The notes beneath the pieces are model-generated. The model made no database searches and was not told the origin of the DNA. It saw only the letters and a program-made list of their open reading frames with translations. A program made the translations under genes and the position numbers. This document shows positions 40,735-52,559 of a DNA stretch of 64,000 nt, one piece after another; position 1 is the stretch's first letter; every line of letters starts with the position of its first letter. Where the stretch lies: the NCBI GenBank assembly GCA_000499405.2, contig HG738138.1, positions 2,480,001 to 2,544,000 on the forward strand, written 5' to 3'. Source of the DNA: Onchocerca volvulus. Its lineage: Eukaryota > Nematoda > Chromadorea > Rhabditida > Onchocercidae.

Positions 40735-42820
40735 ATTTTTTATCACCCGAGAAACTTCCAGAAAAAACCCAAATAATTAGCAGCCACACTAGGATAATGA
40801 TAAGAAGATTAATGAATTATTTGTGAAAATATGAATTTATTTCTAGCTCTCCGAAATCATTTATGCAAATTTCGCAATCTCCAAAATGTTCAGTGCCACT
40901 TATCAACTGATGCATGTCAATGCACGAATATTTGCTGTTGAAGTTTACATAGATTGCCTTCCTCAAGCCTTTCTTACAATAATTTCATCTTGCAAGAGAG
41001 AAGAAATAGAAATATTTCCGACTTGAGTTCATTTGATGTAAACTTTGATGGTCATAGCTGTTTTGTTCAATTTCGCAACATTTTAGGATAATTTGAAGCA
41101 AACTGACGTAATCAAGGATGCTAGCCAATTAATCTGTGGAAAGATAAGCGGAAACGACGGCAGTTTTCATTGCAAGCTGGAATGGATCTTGCATAATGCA
41201 CGTAATGAGAAAGGAACCTGCTTTTGATTATCTTCTCCTTTTGTACTTCAATGCGTTTCCATCTAACTTTGTTAAATTTAAAACGAGCATCGACCAATTG
41301 ATTCAACAAACAAATTAATAGTTCAATGGTGTTTTCATAAATATTTTTATCATTACTATGCTACATACGTACACATATATTGTCATTTATTTTTTTTATG
41401 CAAATAGCAAAATAATGAAACTTAGCAGTGTGAAATAACAAATTAAAATACACCATATTAAATCAATAAGTAATTGAGAAGCTCCCACTCTTCTTTTCTG
41501 ACAAATCCAGAATCCGATCATCGGTTTCCCTTTTTTCTTGAAGTCACAAACGTGATGACATGTTCTCATCCATTCCGATTAGCCGATAGAGATTCATCCT
41601 TTGACTTCTGTCTTATAATTCTCATCTCTTCCTATCTCGCAACATGCAGATGCATTATCACGGTGTACATTTCATTTTGTCACTCGGATTCGGAATAAAA
41701 GTTCGACAAATTCATCAAAGTGGCAACAATCGGTGTGAGCTAGTTTCGACATGAGATAAACTCAAGTGTGCAAGCGATATTTCATTTAAAGAAAATAAAT
41801 TATAGAAATCTTAAAATGAGTGAAATTTGAAATCAGTAGAAATTTCCGTGATTCATGTCTATTTGTTATTTCTGAATTATTGATGTGTATTCATTTAAAC
41901 AAAAAAACAGCTATTGATTGCCGGCCATTCCGGAATATTCTGAGAGCAGTCTACATAGCATTACTTCGATGTATTTTTTCTTCGTACTAAATTTATGAAA
42001 TCAGAAGTGACATGGACGAAAAGGTATGACATCGAATTTTGCCTTTCTCAGTATATTTCAAGTACAAAGACAATATATTTTGGGTTCCTGTGCTTTTTTT
42101 TTTCAAAATGTTAAAGGAATCAAAATAGGCAACTGATTAAGGCCCGTGATAACCATAATTTTTCACAACTAAATTTCGTTGCTGAAGAAGTAGATGTTTC
42201 TGCAGTTTATTAGAATAATGGTTTATAGTTTGCAAGCATCTTTCTTCTTTGATATCACTCTCTTCAAAAAATCATTTTTCACTCAAAATGGTTTACATTC
42301 CTTGGTCATATGGAATATCTGACCTAGATTACAATTGTAAAAATCTATCAATTTTATTGGTATATCAGCACCATAATAATACTAAAATGTAATTCTTTGA
42401 CAACTGTAAAAACATCATCCTATTTTAATGAAATAATGTGTTTCCTAAAAATGGTATAATATCATTTTTAGAAAATAGATTATTCCATTTCAGGAAGGGA
42501 AAAAAAGAGAATTTTGAAGAATTCAATGCAGATGAAATATCTGTTACTTCTCGTATTCAAAGGCCAAAATAAGTCAATGCTCTGCTTGATTCCTTATAAT
42601 TCAATTAATTTTACTCGATAAATTTATTGGCAAAGACTTTAACAGGTTTAATTATGTTTTTAATTGAAACTAATGACACAAATTGTAGAGGAGAAAAGAA
42701 ATCCTTTCAATACAAAACAAAAAGTATTTTGGAAGAAGTTTAGATATCACGTTGGATATTCATTGATCATTATACTAATTATTAGATGTTAAACCCAATT
42801 CTTATCATCCAAGTTTGATC
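40735..42820. other. Spacer of the head-to-head tubulin pair, left part
   Basis: No gene recognised. The stretch 41543-41630 aligns with the 3' flank of the + strand tubulin (49536-49620), sharing the exact string ttcatcctttgacttc, in the same orientation. It is probably a relic of a further duplicated tubulin copy. Two ORFs of 60-75 codons (41121-41309 -, 41474-41698 +) have no family similarity. Confidence 0.5.
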
Positions 42821-43213
42821 TTACAGATGATATTGGGGAATTAAGCTTGTCATTTTATTTCCCATTTCCGTCAATTCCGCTTCTTTCCCTTCGGTTTTAA
42901 ACCAATGCAACATGACTTTCTACTGAAACAATGTTAGAAAAGAACAATTAAAATTTTAAATTTTTGCGAATTTTTAAATTCTATTTAGAACTTTTCACAT
43001 AAAATCTGAAGCAAAGTAAAATAAATTTACAACTTACCACTTATTAATGAATTTAGAAGGAAACAACTTTCGATCTGTTAATAGCGGTAAAATTTTCAGG
43101 AAAAGCAACATTTTCGTTCCACACGAGCGTATGTCGCAGACAATCTGATATTATTTTGAATCATCAGAAGGAAACTTTATTTTTCGTATATTCGAAATTT
43201 GAATTTCCAAATT
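42821..43213 (-). pseudogene. Beta-tubulin pseudogene fragment (last two exons)
   Basis: Segment 42821-42922 reads KVMLHWFKTEGKEAELTEMG and ends early after LIPQYHL, matching the last tubulin exon ([18 protein letters not shown]). Segment about 43050-43213 reads NLEIQISNIRK and CDIRSCGTK with an in-frame stop between them, matching the eighth exon ([19 protein letters not shown]). Both keep an acceptor-like CAG/AAG and the spacing of the functional genes. The residues are closer to the divergent - strand copy than to the + strand copy. Exons 1-7 were not found. Confidence 0.8.
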
Positions 43214-43264
43214 TTGAAAGCAAAATAACAAAGTTTTAGCGATGTTTAAATGACATATAATTTA

Positions 43265-43440
43265 TCTATATAAATAAAAATATAAATTGTTTATTGTGGC
43301 TCTTCACACAACGTTGCAAGTTCTTCACTGATTGCTTTGAAATCTCAACATAACGTTGCATTCGAATAGGTGCGTGTTTGAGAATTTTTGTGGATTTAAG
43401 ATTTTGAGCAAGCAAACATTTACATTTTTATTTATAAAGA
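43265..43440. mobile_element. 176-bp fold-back fragment of the Helitron-like family
   Basis: It begins A|TCTATATAAATAAAAAT and ends with the inverted version of the same terminus followed by T. The interior carries the family core (ACAACGTTGCA, TTGCATTCGAATAGG, TTTAAGATTTTGA). The same core occurs at 49687, 53950, 54545 and 59140. It sits directly upstream of the tubulin pseudogene fragment. Both outer ends are 5'-type termini, so it is a head-to-head junction of two ends rather than a complete element. Confidence 0.65.
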
Positions 43441-43657
43441 TTGCTTCTAGTTGAACTGGTTGGTTTTCTTGTCTCTGAGCCGAAGTGATTATTTCTTTTT
43501 TTTTGCATAATTCCATTAGCAAAGGATAGTGAACATATAATGAACAGACAGTCAATATCATAAATTTCAATTTCCATTTAAACTTTGTTTTTTATTCTCA
43601 AAATAACGCAGAAATAAAACAATAACAAAATTTGAAATCCGGAGCAAGCAAGTATAT

Positions 43658-43712
43658 ATTAAGGTTAAAGGTTAAGGTTAAGGTTAAGGTTAAGGTTAAG
43701 GTTAAGGTTAAA
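43658..43712 (+). repeat. Tandem GGTTAA hexamer array
   Basis: About eight copies of the hexamer GGTTAA (one copy with an extra A). The usual nematode telomere unit is TTAGGC, so this is not a canonical telomeric repeat. It resembles telomere-like hexamers only in being G-rich on one strand. Confidence 0.9.
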
Positions 43713-44309
43713 ATATTGCTTGTTCATGAGAATTTTGGCACTCAAATTTGTTTCATTTTTGTTTATTTTGGCTGCAACCATTATCTATCGGATGATATCT
43801 GTTAACCACTACACATCGAATTGGTATTAGCAGTGGTTGTTGTGTCTATTTTTTTAAGGTATTCATCTTACTCGTCGATATTGCAATTGTCGTTTCAGCG
43901 ATACTTGAATGCTTTAATATCACAGAAAAGTTATTGAAATATGTCTCATTGATTTCTGAAATTCCATTTTCAAAATCAATTGCACAAGTTGACATACCAA
44001 CAACATCATTATGTAATTGCAACTGATTGAAATTGATAAACTGATTGATTGGTTAATCATTGCGATATATATTGCTGGCATATGTGCATTATGAAAAGTT
44101 ATTCTAATGTTGTTGATATAATCACACTATATGTGCTTAATTCATTTCATATCCAAAATGTACTAATAATGTAAGCATTGCAATAACTTTCGAGAACATG
44201 CACATTGTTTTTTAATTGTCTATCAATTTCGGTAAATAACCTAATTAACAGACTTCAAATAATGCAAGGCAAAAAAAAACGGAGTAAATGTAGGGGAAAG
44301 AGGGGTTCT

Positions 44310-44440
44310 GATTGATTTGTGATTTGGTATTCTCGAGTCTTTGGATTGGAATCTTTTTTCTGCTGTGCTGACTAAGTCAACAATAGCTTTTATGAAATTT
44401 ACACGATATTATAAACAATATCGCACCTTACAATAACCAA
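44310..44440 (-). mobile_element. LTR fragment, family A (3' part)
   Basis: The block around 44345-44410 contains gtcaacaatagcttttat followed by a cgatatt...atatcg stem. This matches the ends of the copies at 58320-58430 (+) and 61540-61680 (-). On the - strand it reads as an AATAAA-like/TAAAAG polyadenylation area followed by TTGTTGACCTAG-like U5 sequence. The CAGCAACA-rich stretch at 44470-44690 may be its U3 part. Confidence 0.55.
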
Positions 44441-44699
44441 ATAATGAGAAAAGAATAATATGCGAGTAATATAAATAATACCAATAGTGGTCCTTTGGTG
44501 AATTGTTGCTTTGCTTCGTTGAGATTGCTTGATATTGGCTGGGAACGTTTTGCCACTGATACTGATGTAGTTCCCTTGTTGCTGATGCACTGACGATGTC
44601 GACACTTGTAGACACTGAACCGCCGCTAGCCTTGATGTACCGGTGATATGAATACTGAAGAGATTGCTGCCGCCGCTGTTCATGATTTATTCAAGCACT

Positions 44700-45790
44700 G
44701 ATTCTGGGAACGGAGGTTAACATATTAATCATACAAAGAGATTGGTATGGTTAAAGAATAAAGGGTAAGAGATTAGCAGTGCTTAAAACATTTAAACAAA
44801 GATTTAGTCCCTAAATTATCCGACGATTAACATGATTGCAACCATTTGCAATCCTTTAGACAAAGAGCATATCCTTATAAAATTTCAGACATTAGCATGT
44901 TTTACAACCAGTTAAGCATTTTTACAACCATTTACAACATATTTTACAGCCATTTGCAATTCTTAAACGAAGCACAGGAGTATTATCAGCAGATTACATG
45001 ATGAGAAACAAAGAGCCATTGTGTGCAATATGGATAAATGGTTTACATGTAAGAGATTACAAATTTTTATTATAAAAAACATTTGTATTATGTCGGCATT
45101 TCGGTTTACCGACAGTAAATTCATCAACTTAAAGGTGAAGGTGACTGCTTTCTGTTGATTCCTTAAAAAAAAAAATTTTTTTCTGCTTTTGATAAAATCA
45201 ATTCTTTCATAGGGATATTATTAGCAAATTTCTTTTCATAATTATGTAAGAATACGAAATCACAACTCATGCACCAGCAGCATTGAGCTAATAATTAAAA
45301 AGATGATGGATTCAATCTCTGATGCTATTGTGATTCTGAAATTTGATTATCGAATGAATTTGTAATTATCAATAGTAACCTCTATTTAGACAATTCATCA
45401 AAAAAGTTCGGTGAAATATTTATTAAGCAGCTGATTTAAGAATAGATTAAATACATACACGAATATATTGAATATCAGAATCCATACAGAAATCGATGCA
45501 GAATATCTATAATAATTCATTCAATACTTTCAATATGCTTAAGAAATTATGTATTATTGCATACCACATTTACTAAATTTCAGTTTATATTTTCTCCTTT
45601 AATAGACTAATATTATGTTTTCAATTAGCTAACGAAATTGTCCATAGCTTTAGGAAATTTTTAATTTAGCAGAATTTTTCGATTATACACATTAAGCAAG
45701 ATTTTGCATAGATCTTTTGAAATAAAGAAGCATATACGATGATGGCACTCAATGCTTCATTCAGAAAAATGCGTAGAAAAATTTAAAGAC
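44700..45790. other. Spacer of the tubulin pair, middle part
   Basis: About 1.1 kb of AT-rich DNA with several related 'accatttgcaatc' / 'accatttacaac' words between 44840 and 44960. No gene or known repeat was recognised. Confidence 0.5.
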
Positions 45791-45796
45791 AAAATG

Positions 45797-45840
45797 TATG
45801 TATGTATGTATGTATGTATGTATGTATGTATGTGTGTGTG

Positions 45841-45871
<31 letters not shown>

Positions 45872-45872
45872 A
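45797..45872. repeat. Compound microsatellite (TATG)n-(TG)n-(TGCG)n
   Basis: Three neighbouring simple repeats grade into each other: about nine TATG units, about nine TG units and four to five TGCG units. Such a series suggests stepwise slippage and point mutation from one ancestral repeat. Confidence 0.95.
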
Positions 45873-46344
45873 TGTGTATTACGACAAAATGCATTGTGTA
45901 CGTAGAAATAAGGAAATTCAGGTAATAAAAGCTAAAAGTGATTCCAATTACTCCTTACCTGCTATGTGAAGATTGCTAGCCCTTCCCATATTCTTTCCCG
46001 ATAAATACCTGTATTCATGGCAACCACATCATGATATTTTCCAAACATTCTAGCGTCAGACAAAGTCCTCAAGACCATTTCATTTACACCTTTATCGATA
46101 ACCTATTATTCTATTTCTCTAATTTTTCATTTGTCATTGTTAAATGGCAAATATCAAAATCGAGTTATGTTAATATTTAAAATTTTCAATCAGTTATTGC
46201 ATATTTCAATTTTTATAGCAATACTTGAAAATGTTTGTGTTGGGATATTTCTGAGATGATGGAAGATCGGAGAATGAATTTCAAAAACAAAATAATTGAT
46301 AGCATCTCTTTTATTTTTGTAAAATTTTTAAGTGGAAACAGAAT

Positions 46345-49337
46345 ATGAGAGAAATAATTCATATCCAAGTTGGTCAGTGTGGCAATCAAATTGGAACTAA
46401 GGTTTGGTTTTGATTAAAATAGTCTTTAGCTAAAAAATTAGATCCAAAATAAGCCTGTTGCTTACAGTTCTGGGAAGTAATTTCGGATGAGCACGGCATC
46501 GAACCTGATGGTACTTATAAAGGTGATTCGCCATTGCAGTTGGAACGCATCGATGTATATTTCAAAGAAGCGGAAAGTTGGTATTTTTCTATTTGGATCC
46601 AGAAATCCAAAAACTCTTTTTATTTAGAGATTCAATATTTCTAACAAAAAATAAATTAAAACAACAAAATTAGGCTCAATTTCACTCTTGGCATCATTGG
46701 CACTATTAATCTTGACATTTTCAAAATATTAATGTAAACAGAAGGAAGATGTGGCACAATAGCTAACTTATTCACGTTATAATATTATCAGTCTATCAAT
46801 CTATTTCTTCTCAGCTACTCCGTATAAAAAAATCAAGTAAACATTTCTGTCGCCTTCATGGCTTATGATGGACTTATGCTTTAGAAACTTAGAAATTTAA
46901 TCTCAGGAAAAAAATACGTACCTCGTGCGGTATTGGTCGATTTGGAACCAGGAACTATGGATTCGGTGCGTTTCTCAACTTATGGTAAGCTTTTTCGACC
47001 AGACAATTTCGTGTTTGGTCAAAGTGGTGCTGGAAACAACTGGGCTAAGGGTCATTATACCGAAGGAGCGGAACTTGTTGATGAAGTATTGGATGTTCTT
47101 CGAAAAGAAGCGGAAAGCTCTGACTGTTTGCAGGTGTGGAAACAGTTAGTAATAATTTTGTCGAAACACAAAAGTAACAAAGTATTTTTCAATTATCGAA
47201 TCTAAAATTTTTTCTACTTTAGTGAAAAAAAAAAACGCTTTTATAGGGTTTTCAACTGACGCATTCCTTGGGAGGTGGTACGGGTTCTGGAATGGGAACG
47301 CTTCTCATCGCTAAAATACGTGAAGAGTATCCGGACCGCATTATGTCATCATTTTCCATATTCCCGTCGCCTAAAGTAAGTTATTCGCTCTACAAATTCT
47401 TTCATAGTTTTCCTCAGAATGCTAAAAAATAATACGAAGAATGAAGCCAAATGGACCCGAAGAGAAGCATAGATTTGAATAGCTTTATTGGACATCTTAA
47501 ATAGATTACATTTCATCTTTTTGGGTTTGCTAATCAATTTAATCCAACATCTTTACGTCAAATTTTACGTAAAAAATGAACAGGTATCAGATGTTATTAT
47601 CGAACCATACAACGCAACACTATCCGTACATCAACTAGTAGAAAATACAGATGAGACATTTTGTATAGATAATGAAGCGCTCTACGATATTTGTTTACGT
47701 ACGCTGAAACTTACTGGACCAACTTATGGTGATCTTAATCATTTAGGTAAACTTTGGACTTTTTAATTCTTATACATCATAAATGATGAAGTTTGGTTCG
47801 AAACCAAAAAAATAATTTAGGAAGTTGGTATAATGCAAAATAATTATGTACTTAATTTAAAAAAAAAAAAATGCAACTTATTGAATGAGAAAAAATATGC
47901 AGATTAAAATGCCTCAGTTCATTCTTTCTAATTGAAAAACAAAGGTAGCAAATAAGATCGCAAATAAGTGGGAAATATTTGAAGAAAAAAAAGCGCAATA
48001 AAACATAATGACGAGAGTAAAGACTTGTGTTTAGTATCGATGGCTGTGTCTGGAGTAACAACTTGTCTACGATTTCCTGGGCAATTGAATGCTGACCTAC
48101 GTAAACTAGCAGTCAATATGATTCCGTTTCCGAGACTTCACTTTTTTATGCCTGGTTTCGCACCATTAACTGCTCATAATACTGCTCCATATAGGTCACT
48201 CAAAATCAATGAATTGATCCAACAGGTTGTTTTTAGAAGTTTTAGATCAAAATTCATAATATAATCTTAGCAATTTTAATTTTATAATTTCCCATTTACG
48301 CATTACTACAGATATTATCATGTGAGATACACAAGGGAAAGATATTTAGGCTTCTTCATTTTTCAAATTTCTCGGTAAATTTCCGTGCCCTCTATTCAGT
48401 TTTCTTCAAAAAATATGAGAAAATCATTTTCGTGTAAGCTAATCTATAGATTGTGTTTCTCTCTTGCTTGGAATGCACCACATCCATCTGCATAGTTGAA
48501 ATGAATAATGAAATGATTCTGTAAAAAATAGATAAAGTTTGAAAAAAGAAATTCCTGAAAGATCTAAAAAATTTTAAGGAATCAGAAGAAGTTTTTTAAT
48601 TATTGTACAGTTTAGAATGCTTAAGAGTTCTATTGTAGTTGTTTGACGCACGCAATATGATGACCGCTTGTGACCCAAGACATGGTCGTTACCTGACCGT
48701 TGCCGCAATGTTCCGTGGACGATTATCAATGCATGTCAGTAAATAATTTACATGAAATTTTACATATCATTTAAGCCATTACTGAAATGTTTCCAAATCA
48801 TATTTCTCAGGAGTTGGAAACTCAAATTTTAAATGTTCAAAACAAGAATTCATCTTACTTTGTCGAATGGATTCCAAATAATATCAAGACAGCTGTTTGT
48901 GACATACCTCCACGTGGGATCAAGATCAGTGCTACTTTTCTCGGAAATACCACAGCCATTCAAGAAATATTCATCAGAATCACTGAACAGTTTGAAGGTT
49001 ACTTTCTTTGGAATTGATTATATACATGGTAAGTTATAAAATTTTATCTTCTTTTAGATTGTATAAGAGAAAAACTTTAAATTGGAATGTCAAAATTCAC
49101 AAAATTTAGTATTTAAACTTTCGTTTTACAGCAATGTTTCGGCGCAGAGCTTTTTTGCATTGGTATACAGGGGAGGGAATGGACGAAATGGAATTCACAG
49201 AAGCCGATAGTAATATGAAGGATTTGATTTCGGAATATCAACAATATCAGGATATGCCGGATGATGAGGATTCAGATGAAGCGATAGATGCTCTGGGACA
49301 AGCAGATGATGATGTGAAACATCCCAATCAGGAATGA
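46345..49337 (+). CDS. Beta-tubulin, complete, divergent isotype
   Basis: Structural microtubule subunit that binds and hydrolyses GTP. Nine exons: 46345-46401, 46468-46576, 46907-47133, 47247-47375, 47584-47746, 48035-48225, 48639-48734, 48811-48997, 49132-49337. They sum to 1365 nt, 454 aa. Starting [19 protein letters not shown], it keeps [28 protein letters not shown], the loop [45 protein letters not shown] and CDIPPRG. So it should be a working tubulin. F167, E198 and F200, the residues whose change gives benzimidazole resistance in nematodes, are all in the susceptible state. The C-terminal tail is longer and less glutamate-rich than usual ([14 protein letters not shown], then [10 protein letters not shown]). 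Several core changes (for example RFSTYGKLF and [14 protein letters not shown]) mark a non-standard isotype. Confidence 0.93.
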
Positions 49338-49882
49338 GTATCCATCTGTGACATCATTATTCCAGAATATCACTTTTATATTGAGATTTTTTTTTTCCAA
49401 TTCCTACGACTAATTTCAATTAAAAATTTACAAAGACCTATAGCAATAAATTTATTTACTAAAACTAGTCATGTATGGTAACATTTCGAATATTTCATTT
49501 ATATCGACTTCTGTTCTCAAAAATTTTTTCTGAAGGCCACAAATGTTATTAATTGAATGTTCTTCTCCACTCGATTCAGCGGTAGAAATTCATCCTTTGA
49601 CTTCGAAATTCCCTTCTCTTTACTTTTTGTAATACTTGCTGACATCTGAGAAAAAAAAAGTAAGGAGTGACCGAGAAAGATTGAAATCTATATAAATAAA
49701 AATGTAAATGCTACCTGTTACTTCGCAATGAACTCCCAAGTTCTCCACCGATTTTTTCCAAATTTTGACACAACCTTGCATTCAAGTAAGCGAGTGATCT
49801 TATAGAGACCTAATTACTTTTTCTCACGTGTCACGTACGTGATAACTAAGAATAAGTGAGGAGGCGGAGTTTGTTGACTCCG

Positions 49883-50110
49883 TCTTCATTTTTTTCTCTC
49901 ACTCTCCTTCTTCCGCGCATCTATCTAATAGTAACAACAGCCAGCCTTCCTTTTTTCTCTCATTCTCCTCCTTCCGCGCATCTCTCTAAGAGCAGCAACA
50001 GTTAGCCTTCCCCTTTCCTCTCACTCTCCTTCTTCCCCCATCTCTCTAATAGTGATAACAATTGGCCTTCCTTTTTTTCTCTCATTTTCCTTCTTCCCCC
50101 ACTTCTCTAA
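49883..50110 (+). repeat. Four-copy C/T-rich minisatellite, unit about 57-60 bp
   Basis: Unit pattern: TTTTTTCTCTCA, then CTCTCCTTCTTCC, then gcgcatctctctaa, then tagtaacaacagccagcc. Four diverged copies follow in tandem from 49883. They lie within the Helitron-like element, just inside its 5' end. Confidence 0.85.
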
Positions 50111-50261
50111 TAATAATTAATAATTAATAATTAAAAAATAATATACAACAAAAAGCATGTAATTAAAAAGTGAAAAGCTAAGAAAAAAATGGAAGAAAAT
50201 CGGGTTTCATAAAAGCTGAAAAATAAAAGAAATAAAAAGTCGAAAAAAAAATTTCTGATGA

Positions 50262-50665
50262 AATATTAAAATGAATATCATGAAATTAAAAATTATATAA
50301 TAATAAAAAGAAAAAAATTCACAAAAAAAAGTAAAAAAAACAAACCTTTTTTTGAAAGATATTTTGAATCTACATTATCATCGTTCCAGTCATTAATAGT
50401 TTTCGTTCTACCAGTAATACACTTCTTAAAGGAATAGATAAAAATTACAAATTAGTTGAAAATATTATTAAAATGAATATATCATCAAATCAAAAATTAT
50501 ATAATAATGAAAAAGAAAAAAATTCCCAACAAAAAGTAAAAAAAGAACAAACCTTTTTGTGAAAGATATTTTGAATCTATATTATTATCTTTTCGTTCCA
50601 ATCATTAACAGTTTCTGTTCTAGCAGTAATACACTTCTGAAAGCCATAGATAAAAACTGCAAGGT
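50262..50665 (+). repeat. Two-copy tandem duplication, unit about 205 bp
   Basis: Copies about 50262-50455 and 50468-50665 share attatataataatgaaaa-, caaacctttttt-, gaaagatattttgaatct and agtaatacacttct-type blocks in the same order, with modest divergence. Confidence 0.8.
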
Positions 50666-50869
50666 AAAAATATTATTCGAAATGGTGAATAATATTCAAG
50701 AACAACATATAATGTTCAAAAGCAGTAAATAATTGTTTAATCAATAACAAAATACATAGTACATCACTTTCTTTCTAGGTAAATTAAACATAAAACAATA
50801 AGGAATATGATTAAATAAAAAAGCTAAAAAAAAAACTGGAATAAGTTCTATAAAAAGCTAATTATGTGC

Positions 50870-51010
50870 ACGTATGTGCTCGCGCACATGTAAGCATCAA
50901 ATGTAATGATTGATCGCATGTGCGCGGGCACAGGCGGGCCTCAACGTGATGATTAATCACATCTGCAAGCGCACATGTGAACATCAAACGTGATGATTAG
51001 TCATCACGGC
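50870..51010 (+). repeat. Degenerate three-copy GC-rich minisatellite
   Basis: Units of about 45-50 bp contain a gcgcacatgtgaacatcaa-like part and a aatgatgattgatcgcat-like part. The block is far richer in G and C than its surroundings, with alternating purine-pyrimidine runs (GTGCGCG, GCGCACATG). Confidence 0.7.
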
Positions 51011-51303
51011 TAACAAAGTAATGATATATAATAGCAGAAAAGAATGGGTTTTGATGGGTTTCTGACTTTTTTTTTGCTTTTGAATTAAAAAATTTTGAGA
51101 TTAAATGGATTTTTTTTTTTTGATCTTACCTTAAAAAGTTGAAAATTAAATAAAATTTATCTCTCGCTTATAAATCAAAAAATTTGGAACTAATTAGAAT
51201 TCATTTTTTGGTTTCAAATCGAAAAATTTTAAACTAAATAGTAATTAAATACAAAATATTGTGTTACATACAATTTATAATTATAGATTAATATAAGTTT
51301 TTT

Positions 51304-51672
51304 AGATAATAATAATAAAAATAATAGTAATAATAATAATAATAAATAAACAATAATAAACAATATAATAATAAATAATAATAAAAATAATAATAATATT
51401 AAATAATAATGAAAATAGCAGTAGATAATAATAAATAATGATAAATAGTAACAATAACTAATAAATTATAATTAATAATAATAAATAACGACAAGTAATA
51501 ATAAGCAATAATTAATAATAATGAAAAACAATAAATAATAAATAATAATAAATAGTCATAAATAATAATAAATAGTGATAAATAATAATAATAAATGATA
51601 AAAAAGTGCATAATCTATATAAATAATAATAAATAATATAAATAATAATAAATAATAATAGATAATAATAAT
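51304..51672. repeat. Long imperfect TAA/AATAATAAAT microsatellite
   Basis: About 370 bp dominated by ATA/AAT triplets with scattered G and C substitutions (for example ataaacaataata, gtgataaataat). The long ORF on the - strand over it is an artefact of the repeat. Confidence 0.9.
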
Positions 51673-52096
51673 AAATTTAAAATTTTAAATTCAAAACTTT
51701 GAATGAACGAAAATTTGGACATTTTTTTTTTGGTTTTTATATTTTTAAATTTAAGATTTTGAACTTACGAACATTTTAACAAAAAAAAGGATACTATTAG
51801 TATCTTTTAATATCATATGTAATTTTTTGCGGCATCAGCGTTCATTTCAGTAAGCAGTGCAATACTCGGAATTCAACTTCGATCAAAATTTCAAAGCAGT
51901 AGGTAAAAACTTTCCGAGGTTTAAGATTTTGAACAAACGAACATTTATGACTGTTAGTATCTTTTAATATAATTTTTCAGAAGCGACACAGCAATAGCAA
52001 TATTCCAACAAGTCAATTGGGCATTTAGAGTTCAATTCAAGTTGAATCAAAAGTCAATTTTTAGAATAGTTCGGGACAATCGATATGCTTTGATTC

Positions 52097-52552
52097 ATGC
52101 AAATAATGCCTCCCAGACGATCAAACATGAGTCGTCGTACTCGCGCAGCGCAACGAATGCAGCGATTAATTGCAAATCGAAATGAGGAAGAACGGACATC
52201 AGCGACTGAGCGAAGAAGACAAAGAATGACTCGAATGCGAGCAGAGCGACGTGCAGCTAGACTTGAGGATGCGCGGTTGCGAAAACGTCGATCTTCTTCG
52301 GCAGTTTCAGGTTTGCTTTCTTTTAAACAGAATGAAAGTGGTAAGCTGAGAGTGCCTGAAAGACGTAAACAAGAAACAGAAGATCAACATCAAACAGGCC
52401 CCCGTGCACAGTAGTCACGTGATTATCGCCTTGCATTCCGGTATAATCCAGCTGATAATTATAGTTTGAGTCCGCATAAATTATGTTATTGTGATTTCTG
52501 CGCCGAACGAAGTCATTTGGAAACACAAGTTGCATTTTCTGATTTTAGATAG
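52097..52552 (+). pseudogene. Helitron N-terminal protein remnant (arginine-rich region plus zinc-finger-like part)
   Basis: An open stretch from ATG 52097 encodes a very basic region (MSRRTRAAQRMQRLIANRNE, RMTRMRAERRAARLEDARLR). A TAG at 52412-52414 breaks it. The same frame then continues with FRYNPADNYSLSPHKLCYCD, then FCAERSHLE, up to a TAG at 52550. The YNPxxxYSL...C..C arrangement followed by ER/HLE resembles the region before the Rep domain of animal Helitron proteins. Family assignment rests on this pattern and on the helicase remnant 1.5 kb downstream. Confidence 0.6.
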
Positions 52553-52559
52553 GAAACGC

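Noticed and set aside
41121..41309. Possible tubulin first-exon relic (shared aattggtcgatgc)
   Set aside because: Only 13 bases match the - tubulin first exon and the flanks do not align, so chance is likely.
51399..51611. 70-codon tyrosine/isoleucine-rich ORF
   Set aside because: Artefact of the TAA/ATA microsatellite read on the - strand.
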